Of a stretch of DNA of 64,000 nucleotides, positions 37,482 through 45,794 are shown piece after piece. The stretch covers positions 124,001-188,000 of the forward strand of contig NZ_CP026993.1 of NCBI RefSeq assembly GCF_013407145.1, given 5' to 3'. Source of the DNA: Nitrosopumilus cobalaminigenes (GTDB lineage: Archaea; Thermoproteota; Nitrososphaeria; Nitrososphaerales; Nitrosopumilaceae). Positions within the stretch are counted from its first letter, which is position 1. Every line of letters starts with the position of its first letter. A program made the position numbers and the translations under genes. A model generated the notes under the pieces. The model made no database searches. It was given only the letters and a program-made list of their open reading frames with translations, and had not been told where the DNA came from.

Positions 37482-38495
37482 TTATTCGATATTTTGCTTA
37501 ATAAAATTAATAGAATGAATTGGTGTAGGATCTGTTTTTGTTAGAATTGCTTTATAGATAGAAGTATAGTCAAGTTGATAAATTAACGAAACCATTTTTG
37601 ATAAAATATCTCCTTTAACTGAATTAATTTCCCAATAATCTATTTTATTTTTTTTGAAATATTTTTTAATAACTCTCCATCGTTCTTTTGTTTTAATGTA
37701 ATCTTTTTCTCCTTGAATTAAAATGGGTTGTATGGTAGAATTTTTTTCCCATGCAACAATTCCATTATGACAAGATTCTATTATGTCCTCTGTAATCACA
37801 TGAAGTTTTGCATTTTCTTGTAATGAATTTTTAAATCTTATTGATGGAGATTCCAACCCCCATGGGTAATAAATTAAAGGACTTTTTTTTATCCAATATG
37901 CTAAATTAAGAGAAGGATTTGAATTTGATAAATTTGATGTAGCAATTTTTTTATTAATTTTTTTTAATGTTTCAATTGATCTTATGATTTCTTTTTTGTT
38001 GATAGGTAAAATTGGTTCTAATACATTTAACATTGTATATAATGTACCTGCAAACGATGCTCTTGGAGTGTGAATAAAGGGAACAGATCTATGTTCAATT
38101 TTATTTTTTCTACAAAATTCCTTTATTTTTCCACCACTTGAAAATGCAACTATTTTACATTTTTTCTTTTTTGCATCACGAAGAATAGATAATGTTTCAA
38201 CAGTATTTCCAGAAATACTAATAGGAATTACTAATGTATTATTATCAACAGTATGTGGCAAATGATATCCCTTTACAACATCAACATAGATCTTTGTTTT
38301 TGAAAAAATGGAATAAAAGACATCTGAAATATGACCAGAACCCCCCATTCCTGCAAAAACAATATGTTTAATTCCTTTATAATGAATTTTCTCACATTTT
38401 TTTTTAAATGCCACATCTGAAATATTAGGCCAACTATCATATGCTTGATACATTTGATTCTTATCAATTTTTTTTATTGTATCTAACTTTAACAA
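37482..38495 (-). CDS. bifunctional phosphoglucose/phosphomannose isomerase
   Basis: 337 residues with two SIS domains. FAGMGGSGHISDVF near residue 50 and VIPISISGNTVETLS near 93 form the phosphate-sugar site; TPRASFAGTLYTMLN near 142 and NSLQENAKLHVITEDI are characteristic of the archaeal PGI/PMI family. It interconverts glucose-6-P, fructose-6-P and mannose-6-P, feeding hexose nucleotides to the cluster on its left. The gene is divergent from the MtnA-type gene, with about 105 bp of shared upstream DNA. The length is typical of the family. Confidence 0.9.
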   Translation of the reverse strand: MLKLDTIKKIDKNQMYQAYDSWPNISDVAFKKKCEKIHYKGIKHIVFAGMGGSGHISDVFYSIFSKTKIYVDVVKGYHLPHTVDNNTLVIPISISGNTVETLSILRDAKKKKCKIVAFSSGGKIKEFCRKNKIEHRSVPFIHTPRASFAGTLYTMLNVLEPILPINKKEIIRSIETLKKINKKIATSNLSNSNPSLNLAYWIKKSPLIYYPWGLESPSIRFKNSLQENAKLHVITEDIIESCHNGIVAWEKNSTIQPILIQGEKDYIKTKERWRVIKKYFKKNKIDYWEINSVKGDILSKMVSLIYQLDYTSIYKAILTKTDPTPIHSINFIKQNIE

Positions 38496-38600
38496 TATTT
38501 TGAAGATCTTAGACTTTAATAAAATAGTTAGTAATACAAAGAATAATTTTCCTCAACACATTTGTTTGATTTTTAAAGAAGAAAATATTCCATTACTAAT

Positions 38601-39665
38601 GTGAATGATACCAAAGATTTGATTGATTCATCCCTCAGAACAGTAGAGTGGAAAAATAATAAAGTCATAATGATTGAACAAACAAAGCTTCCAAATGAAT
38701 TGATTTTTGTAGAATATGATGATTTTAATCAAGTTGCTAATGCCATCAAAACTTTGATAGTTAGAGGTGCTCCAGCAATTGGAGTATCTGGAGCATTTGG
38801 ATTGGGCTTAGCTGCTTTACAAAGTAAGGCAACAACAAAAGAAGAAATATTATCTGATTTGGAAAAAGCAAGAAAAATTCTTTTTGCAACAAGACCAACT
38901 GCAGTAAATCTGGGTTGGGGATTGGAAAAAATAATGAATGTTGCAAAGACTGGGGAAACAGCTGAACAAATCAGAGAACTTGTAATTTCAACTGCAAAAA
39001 AAATGGCAGATGAAGATATTGAAATAAACAAAGCTATGGGAAAGAACGGATCTGTCCTCTTTGATGATAATGATACTATAATGACTCATTGTAATGCAGG
39101 TGCATTAGCAACTGTTGCATATGGAACTGCTTTAGGTGTTATTAGAGCAACTAGAGAAAGTGGAAAAAATGTTAAAGTTATTGCAACTGAGACTAGACCA
39201 ATACAACAAGGTTCACGATTGACAGCATTTGAATTAAAACATGATGGCTTTGATGTTAGTTTAGTTCCTGATACTGCTGTAGGATATTCAATGGCAAATA
39301 GATTGGTGAATAAAGTTGTAGTTGGAGCAGATAGAATTGTAAAAACTGGTCATGTATTCAACAAAATTGGAACTTATCAGGTAGCAACAATGGCAAAACA
39401 ACATGGAATTCCATTTTATGTAGCTGCTCCATTATCTACAATTGACTTAGAAACAAAGGCTGATGATGTAATTATTGAGATGAGAAAAGGTTCTGAAGTA
39501 ACTGGAATTGGTGAGAAAAAGACTGCTCCTGATGATATTGGCGTAATTAATCCTGCGTTTGATATGACTCCTCCTGAACTAATTTCTGGTATTATTACGG
39601 AAAAAGGTGTGGCTACTGCACCATATGAAGAATCTATTCCAAAATTATTTCAAGCTAATAATTAG
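38601..39665 (+). CDS. mtnA: S-methyl-5-thioribose-1-phosphate isomerase
   Basis: 354 residues from a GTG. Signatures of MtnA are all present: TLIVRGAPAIGVSGAFG (52-68), TRPTAVNLGWGLEK, the catalytic cysteine Cys164 in MTHCNAGALATVAYG, ETRPIQQGSRLTAFEL, and the catalytic acid Asp244 in VVGADRIVKTG. It converts the aldose methylthioribose-1-phosphate to the ketose in the methionine salvage route. Archaeal ribose-1,5-bisphosphate isomerases are relatives, but the RGAPAIGV and NLGWGL blocks favour MtnA. Confidence 0.9.
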   Translation: MNDTKDLIDSSLRTVEWKNNKVIMIEQTKLPNELIFVEYDDFNQVANAIKTLIVRGAPAIGVSGAFGLGLAALQSKATTKEEILSDLEKARKILFATRPTAVNLGWGLEKIMNVAKTGETAEQIRELVISTAKKMADEDIEINKAMGKNGSVLFDDNDTIMTHCNAGALATVAYGTALGVIRATRESGKNVKVIATETRPIQQGSRLTAFELKHDGFDVSLVPDTAVGYSMANRLVNKVVVGADRIVKTGHVFNKIGTYQVATMAKQHGIPFYVAAPLSTIDLETKADDVIIEMRKGSEVTGIGEKKTAPDDIGVINPAFDMTPPELISGIITEKGVATAPYEESIPKLFQANN

Positions 39666-39701
39666 AAAGTTTTTATTGTTTTTCAAACTGCCGTTTACAA
39701 T

Positions 39702-40340
39702 ATGAGTACAGTTTCTCCGCAAGCAATTGAGGATTCGCTCAAACAATGTATGGATCCTGAAGTTCCACTAAACATTGTAGAAATGGGATTAATCTATGGA
39801 ATTGATGTGACAGAAAATAATGATGTTAATATTAAAATGACAATGACTACTCAAGGTTGTCCATTACATGAGACTTTAGTTGAAGATGCTACAAGATTTG
39901 CAAAAAAAGTTCCTGGAGTAAATAATGTAAAAATAGACATTGTATGGGAGCCTGCATGGTCAATGGATAAAATGACGGAAGAAGGAAAATTAAAAATTAA
40001 AAATATGGGAGCTGCAATGAATACTCCAGCTCCGATTAATTATGAAACCGCATTACCACAAGGAGTTGGAAAACTAGTCCAACAAGAAGATGGTTCTATG
40101 GTATTAGCAAATGAACATGAACAAGGATTTATGGTTAATCAAGCAATTGTTGACTTTTGGAAATCTTGTAATGGTCAACGTAAAGTAACAGATCTAGTTG
40201 AAGTATTTGCTCAACAAACTGGATTACAAAGAAAACAAGTAGAAAAAGAAGTAATGCAATTATTACAACAACTCCGTGAAGGAGGATTAATTGCAATTGC
40301 TGGTCAACCAGACACACCAAATGTTGAATTTAAAAAATAG
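39702..40340 (+). CDS. MIP18-family (DUF59) iron-sulphur assembly protein fused to a PqqD-like domain
   Basis: 212 residues. Residues 1 to about 95 are a MIP18/PaaD/SufT-type domain: CMDPEVPLNIVEMGLIYGI, then TMTTQGCPLH (Cys53), the cysteine typical of this family, which acts in Fe-S delivery. After a linker, residues about 125-205 (GFMVNQAIVDFWKSCNGQRK, then KQVEKEVMQLLQQLREGGLI) look like a winged-helix PqqD/RRE domain that normally binds peptide substrates of radical SAM enzymes. The fusion suggests a carrier with a protein-recognition arm. It starts 36 bp after mtnA and ends 2 bp from the convergent dehydrogenase. Confidence 0.82.
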   Translation: MSTVSPQAIEDSLKQCMDPEVPLNIVEMGLIYGIDVTENNDVNIKMTMTTQGCPLHETLVEDATRFAKKVPGVNNVKIDIVWEPAWSMDKMTEEGKLKIKNMGAAMNTPAPINYETALPQGVGKLVQQEDGSMVLANEHEQGFMVNQAIVDFWKSCNGQRKVTDLVEVFAQQTGLQRKQVEKEVMQLLQQLREGGLIAIAGQPDTPNVEFKK

Positions 40341-40342
40341 TT

Positions 40343-40990
40343 TTAGAAAATATAATTTGAATTTGCACCATCAAAATTAATTGTAACTCCTGATAGATAT
40401 TTTATTTTATTTTCAACAATTGATTTTACAAAGTTCCCAATTTCCTCAGGTTCTCCAAGTCTTTTCATAGGTAGTGTTTTTTCAAATTCTTTAACATCTT
40501 CTATTAATTCTTGAGTTCTATCAGTGTTGATTGGTCCTGGAGCAATGTTTACACAACTAATATTTTTCTCAGCATATTCTTTACTCAATACTTTGAAAAC
40601 TTCAGCAAATGCAGCACGATATGCTGATGAAATTATTAATTTTGTATTTGGTTCTTTAATTACACTAGAACTAATCAAAAATATGTATCCTCCATCATTT
40701 ATGTGGATATTTTGTAAAATTGTGACAAACCCTAAAAATAATTGATTATGGTATAATTTCCAATCCTCTTCAGTAATAGTTGAGAATGGTTTTGGAGCAG
40801 GCCCACCTGTGTTTAAAACAAGAATATCTGTTTGTGAATTTTTTTCTAAAAATTTTTTTACACTCTGCAAATATGATGTATCAATATCCTTTTTTGATGC
40901 TGCAAAAACATCAATATCTATTGTTTTAAGCGATTCTGAAATCGCTTTACCTATACCTCGTGAACCTCCAAGAACAATTGCCCTAGTCAT
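40343..40990 (-). CDS. classical short-chain dehydrogenase with non-canonical active site
   Basis: 215 residues. The nucleotide loop LGGSRGIGKAIS (TGxxxGxG type), the NTGGPAPKPF strand (usually NNAG) and ISCVNIAPGPINTDR are clear FabG-like features. The catalytic YxxxK is not: the stretch SSAYRAAFAEVFKVL keeps the tyrosine but has Phe where the lysine is expected. Members with this change exist among SDRs, so an oxidoreductase role is likely but with altered chemistry. Substrate unknown. It is convergent with the MIP18-PqqD gene. Confidence 0.8.
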   Translation of the reverse strand: MTRAIVLGGSRGIGKAISESLKTIDIDVFAASKKDIDTSYLQSVKKFLEKNSQTDILVLNTGGPAPKPFSTITEEDWKLYHNQLFLGFVTILQNIHINDGGYIFLISSSVIKEPNTKLIISSAYRAAFAEVFKVLSKEYAEKNISCVNIAPGPINTDRTQELIEDVKEFEKTLPMKRLGEPEEIGNFVKSIVENKIKYLSGVTINFDGANSNYIF

Positions 40991-41015
40991 ATAATTTTTA
41001 AAATAAACTTGATAA

Positions 41016-41276
41016 TTAAATTTCTTTAATTTCTGTAATTGTTCCTAATACTGAATCCATTTGAACAATTGCTTTTTTCTCATCCCATCCTAGCGCAACA
41101 TACCAATCGCCAGCATCGTCATGATATTTTGTTTCTAGAGTTTTGATATCCTCAGGTTTTACATCATATTTTTTTGCAATTCCTGAAATTCCTAATACAA
41201 TGGCATCTTTTTCCTTTTCTAGACGTCTCTTCATTAATCCTATTCCTGGACTCATGATTTTTGTATAATTCATCAT
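41016..41276 (-). CDS. conserved-looking small protein of unknown function
   Basis: 86 residues, soluble, acidic/basic mixed: MMNYTKIMSPGIGLMKRR, a helix KEKDAIVLGISGIAKKYDV, then KYHDDAGDWYVALGW and a beta-rich C-terminus. I do not recognise a family. It could be an alpha-beta sandwich of PepSY-like size, but that is a guess. It is transcribed with the SDR (26 bp gap) on the minus strand and divergent from a membrane protein gene. Confidence 0.65.
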   Translation of the reverse strand: MMNYTKIMSPGIGLMKRRLEKEKDAIVLGISGIAKKYDVKPEDIKTLETKYHDDAGDWYVALGWDEKKAIVQMDSVLGTITEIKEI

Positions 41277-41374
41277 CTAATATAGTTAATTCATAAAATT
41301 AGCCATGTAGTCGAATTTTTCAAATTGAAATCCTTACCATATTTCAAATAGTCCTCTAATGGTGTAGAAACAAA

Positions 41375-41968
41375 ATGAAATTAATTCAAAGACTTTCCAA
41401 TTCAACTATTGCGAAATCTAGTACGCTTGTTTCACTAGTTTCAATTTTAGCAGTAATTGGTCCTATAGTAATCGTTTCAGCAGGATTTTGGGATGCAATT
41501 TCTCATCTTCAAAAAGAACCAGAATTTTTCTGGAGTCCATCCCACATTGTAGTGTACTTTGGTGTTTCAATGACTACATGTGCTGCAATTATGGGCAGTA
41601 TGTTAATAATTCGAAAATCAGTTAAAGGCTCGCTAAAAACAGGAATCAAACTAGTAATTGTAGGATCTATATTACAAATAGTTTCAGGCTTTGGTGATTC
41701 GCTATCCCATGATCTATTTGGAATTGATGGATTAATTTCATGGTCTCATCAACCGCTTGAGTTAGGTTTAGTGCTTGCATCATTGGGTGCAGTTTTAATT
41801 TTAAAAAATAGAGAGCATACAAAACTCAAAATATTTCTTCCTTTCTCCATAATTGCATTTTTGTTTTTTACAACTTGGTTGATTTTTAATTTAGTTTTAA
41901 TTTTTGGACACACAATCCAATGTATCCAAATCTACGAGATATTCTCTTCAGGTTGTTCTATATTATAA
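41375..41968 (+). CDS. five-helix membrane protein of unknown function
   Basis: 197 residues with hydrophobic segments at about 15-35, 52-75, 86-105, 128-146 and 155-180. Polar patches HLQKEPEFFWSPSHIVVYF and DSLSHDLFGIDGLISWSHQPLE contain several histidines facing the same side of the membrane, which could bind a metal or haem. No family recognised. Its 3' end overlaps the convergent membrane-anchored protein gene by 37 bases. Confidence 0.7.
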   Translation: MKLIQRLSNSTIAKSSTLVSLVSILAVIGPIVIVSAGFWDAISHLQKEPEFFWSPSHIVVYFGVSMTTCAAIMGSMLIIRKSVKGSLKTGIKLVIVGSILQIVSGFGDSLSHDLFGIDGLISWSHQPLELGLVLASLGAVLILKNREHTKLKIFLPFSIIAFLFFTTWLIFNLVLIFGHTIQCIQIYEIFSSGCSIL

Positions 41969-42432
41969 TTTTTAATTTTCAAATACGATATTATCATCAT
42001 TACAATTGCACCAACTAAAATCAAAATACCTGATGGGTACATTTTTTGCGAATTTGTATTTCCAAATTCTATTTGCATATCAATTGAATTCTTTGCAATA
42101 TTTGTAATTTTTATTGTATATTCACCATCTTCAATAAAATCAAAATATGCTACTGACATTTTTGTTTGAACCATTTGTTCCTGAATTATATTTTCTTTAG
42201 GATCTAATATTTGAACAAATATCTCCTCTCCGCTAAATTCAGGCATGTATAATTTGAAATATCCTATATCTGCACCAAAAAATTCTGATTTTGTTTCAAA
42301 TGAATTTGATTCTTTTAGAATAATTGAATCGTATTTTTTTTCAGTTTCATCAAAAATGAATGCAGTCCAAACCATACCTACTATCACTAATACTAATCCG
42401 ATCTTGAATGGTGATATTTTCATTTTCATCAT
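41932..42432 (-). CDS. bitopic membrane protein with extracytoplasmic beta domain, unknown function
   Basis: 166 residues: N-terminal helix IGLVLVIVGMVWTAFIF, about 100 residues predicted as beta strands (YFKLYMPEFSGEEIFVQIL, YFDFIEDGEYTIKITNI), and a C-terminal helix SGILILVGAIVMMIISYL. The DGEYTI pattern is that of small jelly-roll domains. No catalytic motif. It overlaps the convergent five-helix gene by 37 bases, which implies antisense contact between the two messages. Confidence 0.68.
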   Translation of the reverse strand: MMKMKISPFKIGLVLVIVGMVWTAFIFDETEKKYDSIILKESNSFETKSEFFGADIGYFKLYMPEFSGEEIFVQILDPKENIIQEQMVQTKMSVAYFDFIEDGEYTIKITNIAKNSIDMQIEFGNTNSQKMYPSGILILVGAIVMMIISYLKIKNYNIEQPEENIS

Positions 42433-42466
42433 GCTGAGAAATTATTTGCTTAATAAGATAATCTAA

Positions 42467-42541
42467 AGGGCTCGGAGGGCTTCGATCCCTCGACCTAGCG
42501 GTTCGAAGCCGCTCGCACTATCCAGACTGTGCAACGAGTCC
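42467..42541 (-). tRNA. tRNA-Arg (anticodon TCG)
   Basis: On the minus strand the cloverleaf folds as follows: acceptor GGACTCG with CGAGCCC (one A-C mismatch at pair 3-70), D-stem GCAC/GTGC, anticodon stem AGCGG/CCGCT with loop CTTCGAA giving anticodon TCG, variable loop AGGTC, and T-stem GAGGG/CCCTC with loop ATCGAAG. CCA is not encoded and no intron is seen. The 5' end of the tRNA faces the aminotransferase gene, whose computed longest frame runs into it. Confidence 0.88.
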
Positions 42542-42585
42542 AAACAAGTAAGATTTTAACGGGTGTAAATATCTGTCTAGATACT

Positions 42586-43761
42586 TTGAAGGTATCTAAA
42601 AAAGTAGTTGGAGTAGAATATGCAATTAGAGATATTGTTCTAGCTGCCCGAAAAGTAGAACAAAAAGGCATGCAAGTTGATTATCTCAACATTGGTGATC
42701 CTGTTCAGTTTGGATTTCAACCTCCTGATAATGTAAAACAAGCTTTGATTAATGCAATTAACAACGGTGATAATTTCTATTCTACATCTGAAGGTCTTTT
42801 GGAATTAAGAGAAGAAATAGCTAAAAAAGAAAATGCTAAAGGACTCTCAATTACGGCTGATGATATTTTAATCACTAATGGTGTCTCTGAAGGACTCGAC
42901 ATGGTGATCTCTTCAATTGTTGAAGAAGGTGATGAAGTATTGCTACCCGGGCCTTACTATCCTCCATACGCTTCATATGTTAGACTACACGGAGGAGTTC
43001 CTGTAGAATTTGCTGTAGACTTGAACAATTCAACTCCTGACATTGATGATATAAAATCAAAAATTACTTCAAAAACTGTAGCCATTTGTTTAATCAGTCC
43101 AAATAACCCCACTGGAGTTGTATTTAATGAAAAAGCACTCAAAGAACTCGTTGACATTGCAAATCAACATAATCTCTACATAATCTGTGATGAGATTTAT
43201 GATCAAATAGTATTTGATGATAAATTTATTGGAATTGGAAAAGTTGCTGGTGATTCACCAGTTATTGTTCTTAATGGTTTTTCTAAAGTTCACTTGATGT
43301 CTGGTTGGAGAATTGGCTACATTGCATTTAATCAATCTCCACAACTAGCTGAATTGCGAGAACATCTCCCAAAACTTGCAAGAGTTAGAATTGCAACCAG
43401 TCTTCCAGTACAATATGCAGCTTTAGAATCTCTTCGTGGGCCACAAGATTACATTAATGACTTTGTTTCAGAAATGAAAAAACATAGAGATTTTGTTATT
43501 AAACGATTAAATGAAATGCCTGGATTATCTTGTTCTAATCCTAAAGGATCATTTTATGCATTTCCAAAAATTGAAGATAATAGATTTGGAACTGATAAAG
43601 AATTTGTCACAAAATTATTAGAACAAAAAGGTGTACTCACTGTTCACGGTTCTGGATTTGGGGAACAATATGGAAGTGGACATTTTAGACTTGTATATCT
43701 ACCAGATCTTAAAATATTAGATTCGGCAATGAATAAAATCCAAGAATTTGTTAGTCAGTAA
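42586..43761 (+). CDS. class I/II PLP-dependent aminotransferase
   Basis: About 391 residues of fold-type I aminotransferase (AspC/AlaT-like). Visible blocks: LNIGDPVQFGFQPPDN, YSTSEGLLELREEIA, ITNGVSEGLDM, PGPYYPPYASY, LISPNNPTGVV, CDEIYDQIVF, the PLP-lysine segment NGFSKVHLMSGWRIGY, and the C-terminal HFRLVYLP arginine. The open frame begins at 42529 inside the tRNA-Arg, so I chose TTG 42586 (MKVSKKVVGVEYAIRD) as start. Likely an aspartate, alanine or broad amino-acid aminotransferase; the exact amino acid is not decided. Its stop overlaps the convergent gene by 7 bases. Confidence 0.88.
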   Translation: MKVSKKVVGVEYAIRDIVLAARKVEQKGMQVDYLNIGDPVQFGFQPPDNVKQALINAINNGDNFYSTSEGLLELREEIAKKENAKGLSITADDILITNGVSEGLDMVISSIVEEGDEVLLPGPYYPPYASYVRLHGGVPVEFAVDLNNSTPDIDDIKSKITSKTVAICLISPNNPTGVVFNEKALKELVDIANQHNLYIICDEIYDQIVFDDKFIGIGKVAGDSPVIVLNGFSKVHLMSGWRIGYIAFNQSPQLAELREHLPKLARVRIATSLPVQYAALESLRGPQDYINDFVSEMKKHRDFVIKRLNEMPGLSCSNPKGSFYAFPKIEDNRFGTDKEFVTKLLEQKGVLTVHGSGFGEQYGSGHFRLVYLPDLKILDSAMNKIQEFVSQ

Positions 43762-44156
43762 TTCCAAACTGTAAATTTTTCAGGAACAACTTCTATTATA
43801 CAATCAGTATCCTCTAGTAATTCTTTTGCTGATTTATTCTCCAATGATTTGAAATATCTTAAAAGAATCTTTTTTGCAATAGTTTTGACTTTGTTATTCT
43901 CTAAAATCAAATTAGCTTTTCCTTGTACTTGAACACCGTAAATATTTGGAGCATTAATTCCTACATCAACACAACAAGAAACTTGATTATTTTTCTTTAC
44001 ATTTTTTGCTTTTAGAGTTTTAGTGTTTGTCCCAATGTAGAATTTTTTACTACTATACCTATACCATACAGGCACAATATGTGGGGTTTTGTTTTTACCA
44101 ACTGTTGCTAATCGTAATACTTTTTGTTCTTTTAGGAAGTCATCTCTTTTGTTCAT
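43755..44156 (-). CDS. pyridoxamine-phosphate-oxidase-like split-barrel flavin/F420-binding protein
   Basis: 133 residues: VLRLATVGKNKTPHIVPVWY, KKFYIGTNTKTLKAKNVKK, NNQVSCCVDVG, GVQVQGKANLI and C-terminal PEKFTVWNY. This is the FMN-binding split barrel layout of the PPOX superfamily. The short form with PVWY and WNY resembles F420-dependent biliverdin/quinone-reductase relatives. Thaumarchaea make F420, and an F420:NADP oxidoreductase-like gene lies 0.25 kb away, so F420 use is plausible but not shown. It overlaps the next minus-strand gene by 17 bases. Confidence 0.8.
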   Translation of the reverse strand: MNKRDDFLKEQKVLRLATVGKNKTPHIVPVWYRYSSKKFYIGTNTKTLKAKNVKKNNQVSCCVDVGINAPNIYGVQVQGKANLILENNKVKTIAKKILLRYFKSLENKSAKELLEDTDCIIEVVPEKFTVWNY

Positions 44157-44373
44157 GTTTTCTAAATCCTAATGCTATCATAAAAATCCCAAAGCCTAGC
44201 ATTGCAACTGAAACTTTTTCATTTGTAAATTCACCATTAAACATAAAGTCTTGCACAAATTCTATTCCCCATATCAATAATTGTTGAATGAGGACTATTC
44301 CGCCCATCACACAAAAAAGTACACCAATGGCTGTAAACCAATTTCGACCTCGTCGATAATACTCGTGACTCAT
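44140..44373 (-). CDS. two-helix small membrane protein
   Basis: 77 residues with helices at about 13-33 (WFTAIGVLFCVMGGIVLIQ) and 52-68 (VAMLGFGIFMIALGF), a basic N-terminus MSHEYYRRGRN and a C-terminal RKHEQKR. No motif or family recognised. It overlaps the downstream split-barrel gene and lies 20 bp after the F420-dependent reductase gene, so the three are probably one minus-strand transcript. Confidence 0.68.
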   Translation of the reverse strand: MSHEYYRRGRNWFTAIGVLFCVMGGIVLIQQLLIWGIEFVQDFMFNGEFTNEKVSVAMLGFGIFMIALGFRKHEQKR

Positions 44374-44392
44374 GATAAATGAAAATGTAGGC

Positions 44393-45064
44393 TTAGATAA
44401 TTTTGATACCTGGATTCTTTATCTTATTTCTTATCATTGCATTTAGTAGCAATGGAGTTGACATTTCTGCAAGATATGATAATTCAATTGGTCCCAAGTA
44501 AATTGATCGTAGTCCTTTGATTTCATCAATCAATCCATTTACCACTGCAACTGATTCTTTATCATCTCCACACACAAAAATATCATAATCTAATTCTAGT
44601 GTTGGATTTACCAATTTCTTTTCAGAAATTACATGAAATGCTGAAACAAGTTTTGATTTATCTTTCATATGTTCTGAAACAAGTTTGTATGAAAATGGTT
44701 TGTTGTCTTTAATTGAAATACATTCGAATCCAACATCTGTTTTAGTCATTGGAACAATTGGTGATACAACAACACAAGTATCTTTTACTTCTGATAATAT
44801 TCCTGAACATACTGAATCAATATTTTCATATGGAATAGATAAAATCAAAACATCGCTTTCTTTTGCTACTGAAACATTATCGGTTCCAGAAATTGATCCT
44901 TTAATTTCTCCAAATGCTTCTTTTGCAAGATTAGTATATTCTACAGCTGATTCGGATGCTCGTCCAGCATCTCTAGAGCCAATAATTACGTCATAATTTT
45001 GTGACCATCTTAAAGCAAATCCTTTGCCCATTCCGCCTGTTCCTCCAATTATTCCAACTTTCAT
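44393..45064 (-). CDS. npdG: NADPH-dependent F420 reductase-like dehydrogenase
   Basis: 223 residues. MKVGIIGGTGGMGKGFALRW gives the NADP-binding GGTGGMG loop, IIGSRD the phosphate-selecting arginine, LILSIPYENID and VVSPIVPM the conserved mid-section. The layout matches F420-dependent NADP reductases (Fno/NpdG), which move hydride between F420H2 and NADP. Compared with the family some substrate-loop residues vary, so another NADP-linked role is possible. First gene of a three-gene minus-strand run and divergent from the histidine phosphatase, with 51 bp between. Confidence 0.82.
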   Translation of the reverse strand: MKVGIIGGTGGMGKGFALRWSQNYDVIIGSRDAGRASESAVEYTNLAKEAFGEIKGSISGTDNVSVAKESDVLILSIPYENIDSVCSGILSEVKDTCVVVSPIVPMTKTDVGFECISIKDNKPFSYKLVSEHMKDKSKLVSAFHVISEKKLVNPTLELDYDIFVCGDDKESVAVVNGLIDEIKGLRSIYLGPIELSYLAEMSTPLLLNAMIRNKIKNPGIKII

Positions 45065-45115
45065 GATTATCTATCTGACAATGTTATTATTATCTCTATT
45101 TGAAAATCGATCAAA

Positions 45116-45739
45116 TTGGGTCAGATCATCTTTCTTAGACATGGACAAGCAAAAAATAATACTGATAGAATACTTGCTGGAAGAACTGAAGGAGTACCAT
45201 TAACTGAAACTGGTATTAAACAAGCAGAACATACAGCAGAATTACTTGAACACATGAATGTTTCAGCAATTTACTCTAGTCCAATTCAACGAGCAAAACA
45301 TACTGCAGAAATTGTTGGGAAACATAATTCAATTGATGTAACAGTTGATGAGAGATTAATTGAACTTGATATGGGAAAGTTCACTGGAATGCCATATGAT
45401 GAGATTTTTACCAGTCATGGTAATGTCTTTATGAAATTCTATAATGGGGAATTGGAAATTGCTCACAATGGTGTAGAGACTTTTGATCAAGTCAAAAAAC
45501 GAGTTTTAGGAATAGTCGATCATGTGACTGAAAATCATCCAGATGAAAATGTTGTACTCGTAACTCACATGGATCCAATCAAGGCAATGCTTTCAACAAT
45601 TGTGGACTTGTCACCTGTCAATCTCTTTGAGTTGATTATAGCAAATGCATCTCTAAACATCTTTAGAGAAAAAGAACAAAAATTCTCCCTATCCGGACTT
45701 AATGTAATGCATCCATCCAGATTCGATCAAGGTTGGTAG
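45116..45739 (+). CDS. histidine phosphatase (phosphoglycerate mutase-like)
   Basis: 207 residues from a TTG. IIFLRHGQAKNN holds the catalytic RHG histidine, GRTEGVPLTETGIKQAE and YSSPIQRAKHTAEIV the phosphate pocket, ERLIELDMGKFTG the acid, and VTHMDPIKAML the second histidine. The family dephosphorylates small metabolites or moves phosphate between hydroxyls. The MDP in place of the common GG after the second histidine is slightly unusual. Substrate not determinable. Confidence 0.87.
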   Translation: MGQIIFLRHGQAKNNTDRILAGRTEGVPLTETGIKQAEHTAELLEHMNVSAIYSSPIQRAKHTAEIVGKHNSIDVTVDERLIELDMGKFTGMPYDEIFTSHGNVFMKFYNGELEIAHNGVETFDQVKKRVLGIVDHVTENHPDENVVLVTHMDPIKAMLSTIVDLSPVNLFELIIANASLNIFREKEQKFSLSGLNVMHPSRFDQGW

Positions 45740-45758
45740 CTAATAATCTTGAAAACCC

Positions 45759-45766
45759 TTAAATAG
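45759..45766 (+). promoter_or_regulatory. TATA box of the terminal oxidase operon
   Basis: TTAAATAG, preceded by a purine-rich GAAAACCC (BRE-like) at 45751-45758, lies about 29 bases before the first ATG (45795), as expected for a short-leader archaeal transcript of this highly expressed operon. Confidence 0.55.
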
Positions 45767-45794
45767 AAATTATAGGCCACGTCATTCAATCGCT

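Noticed and set aside
41375-42432. Idea that the two convergent membrane genes form a toxin-antitoxin or other antisense-controlled pair
   Set aside because: The only support is a 37-base 3' overlap; sizes and domains do not resemble any such system.
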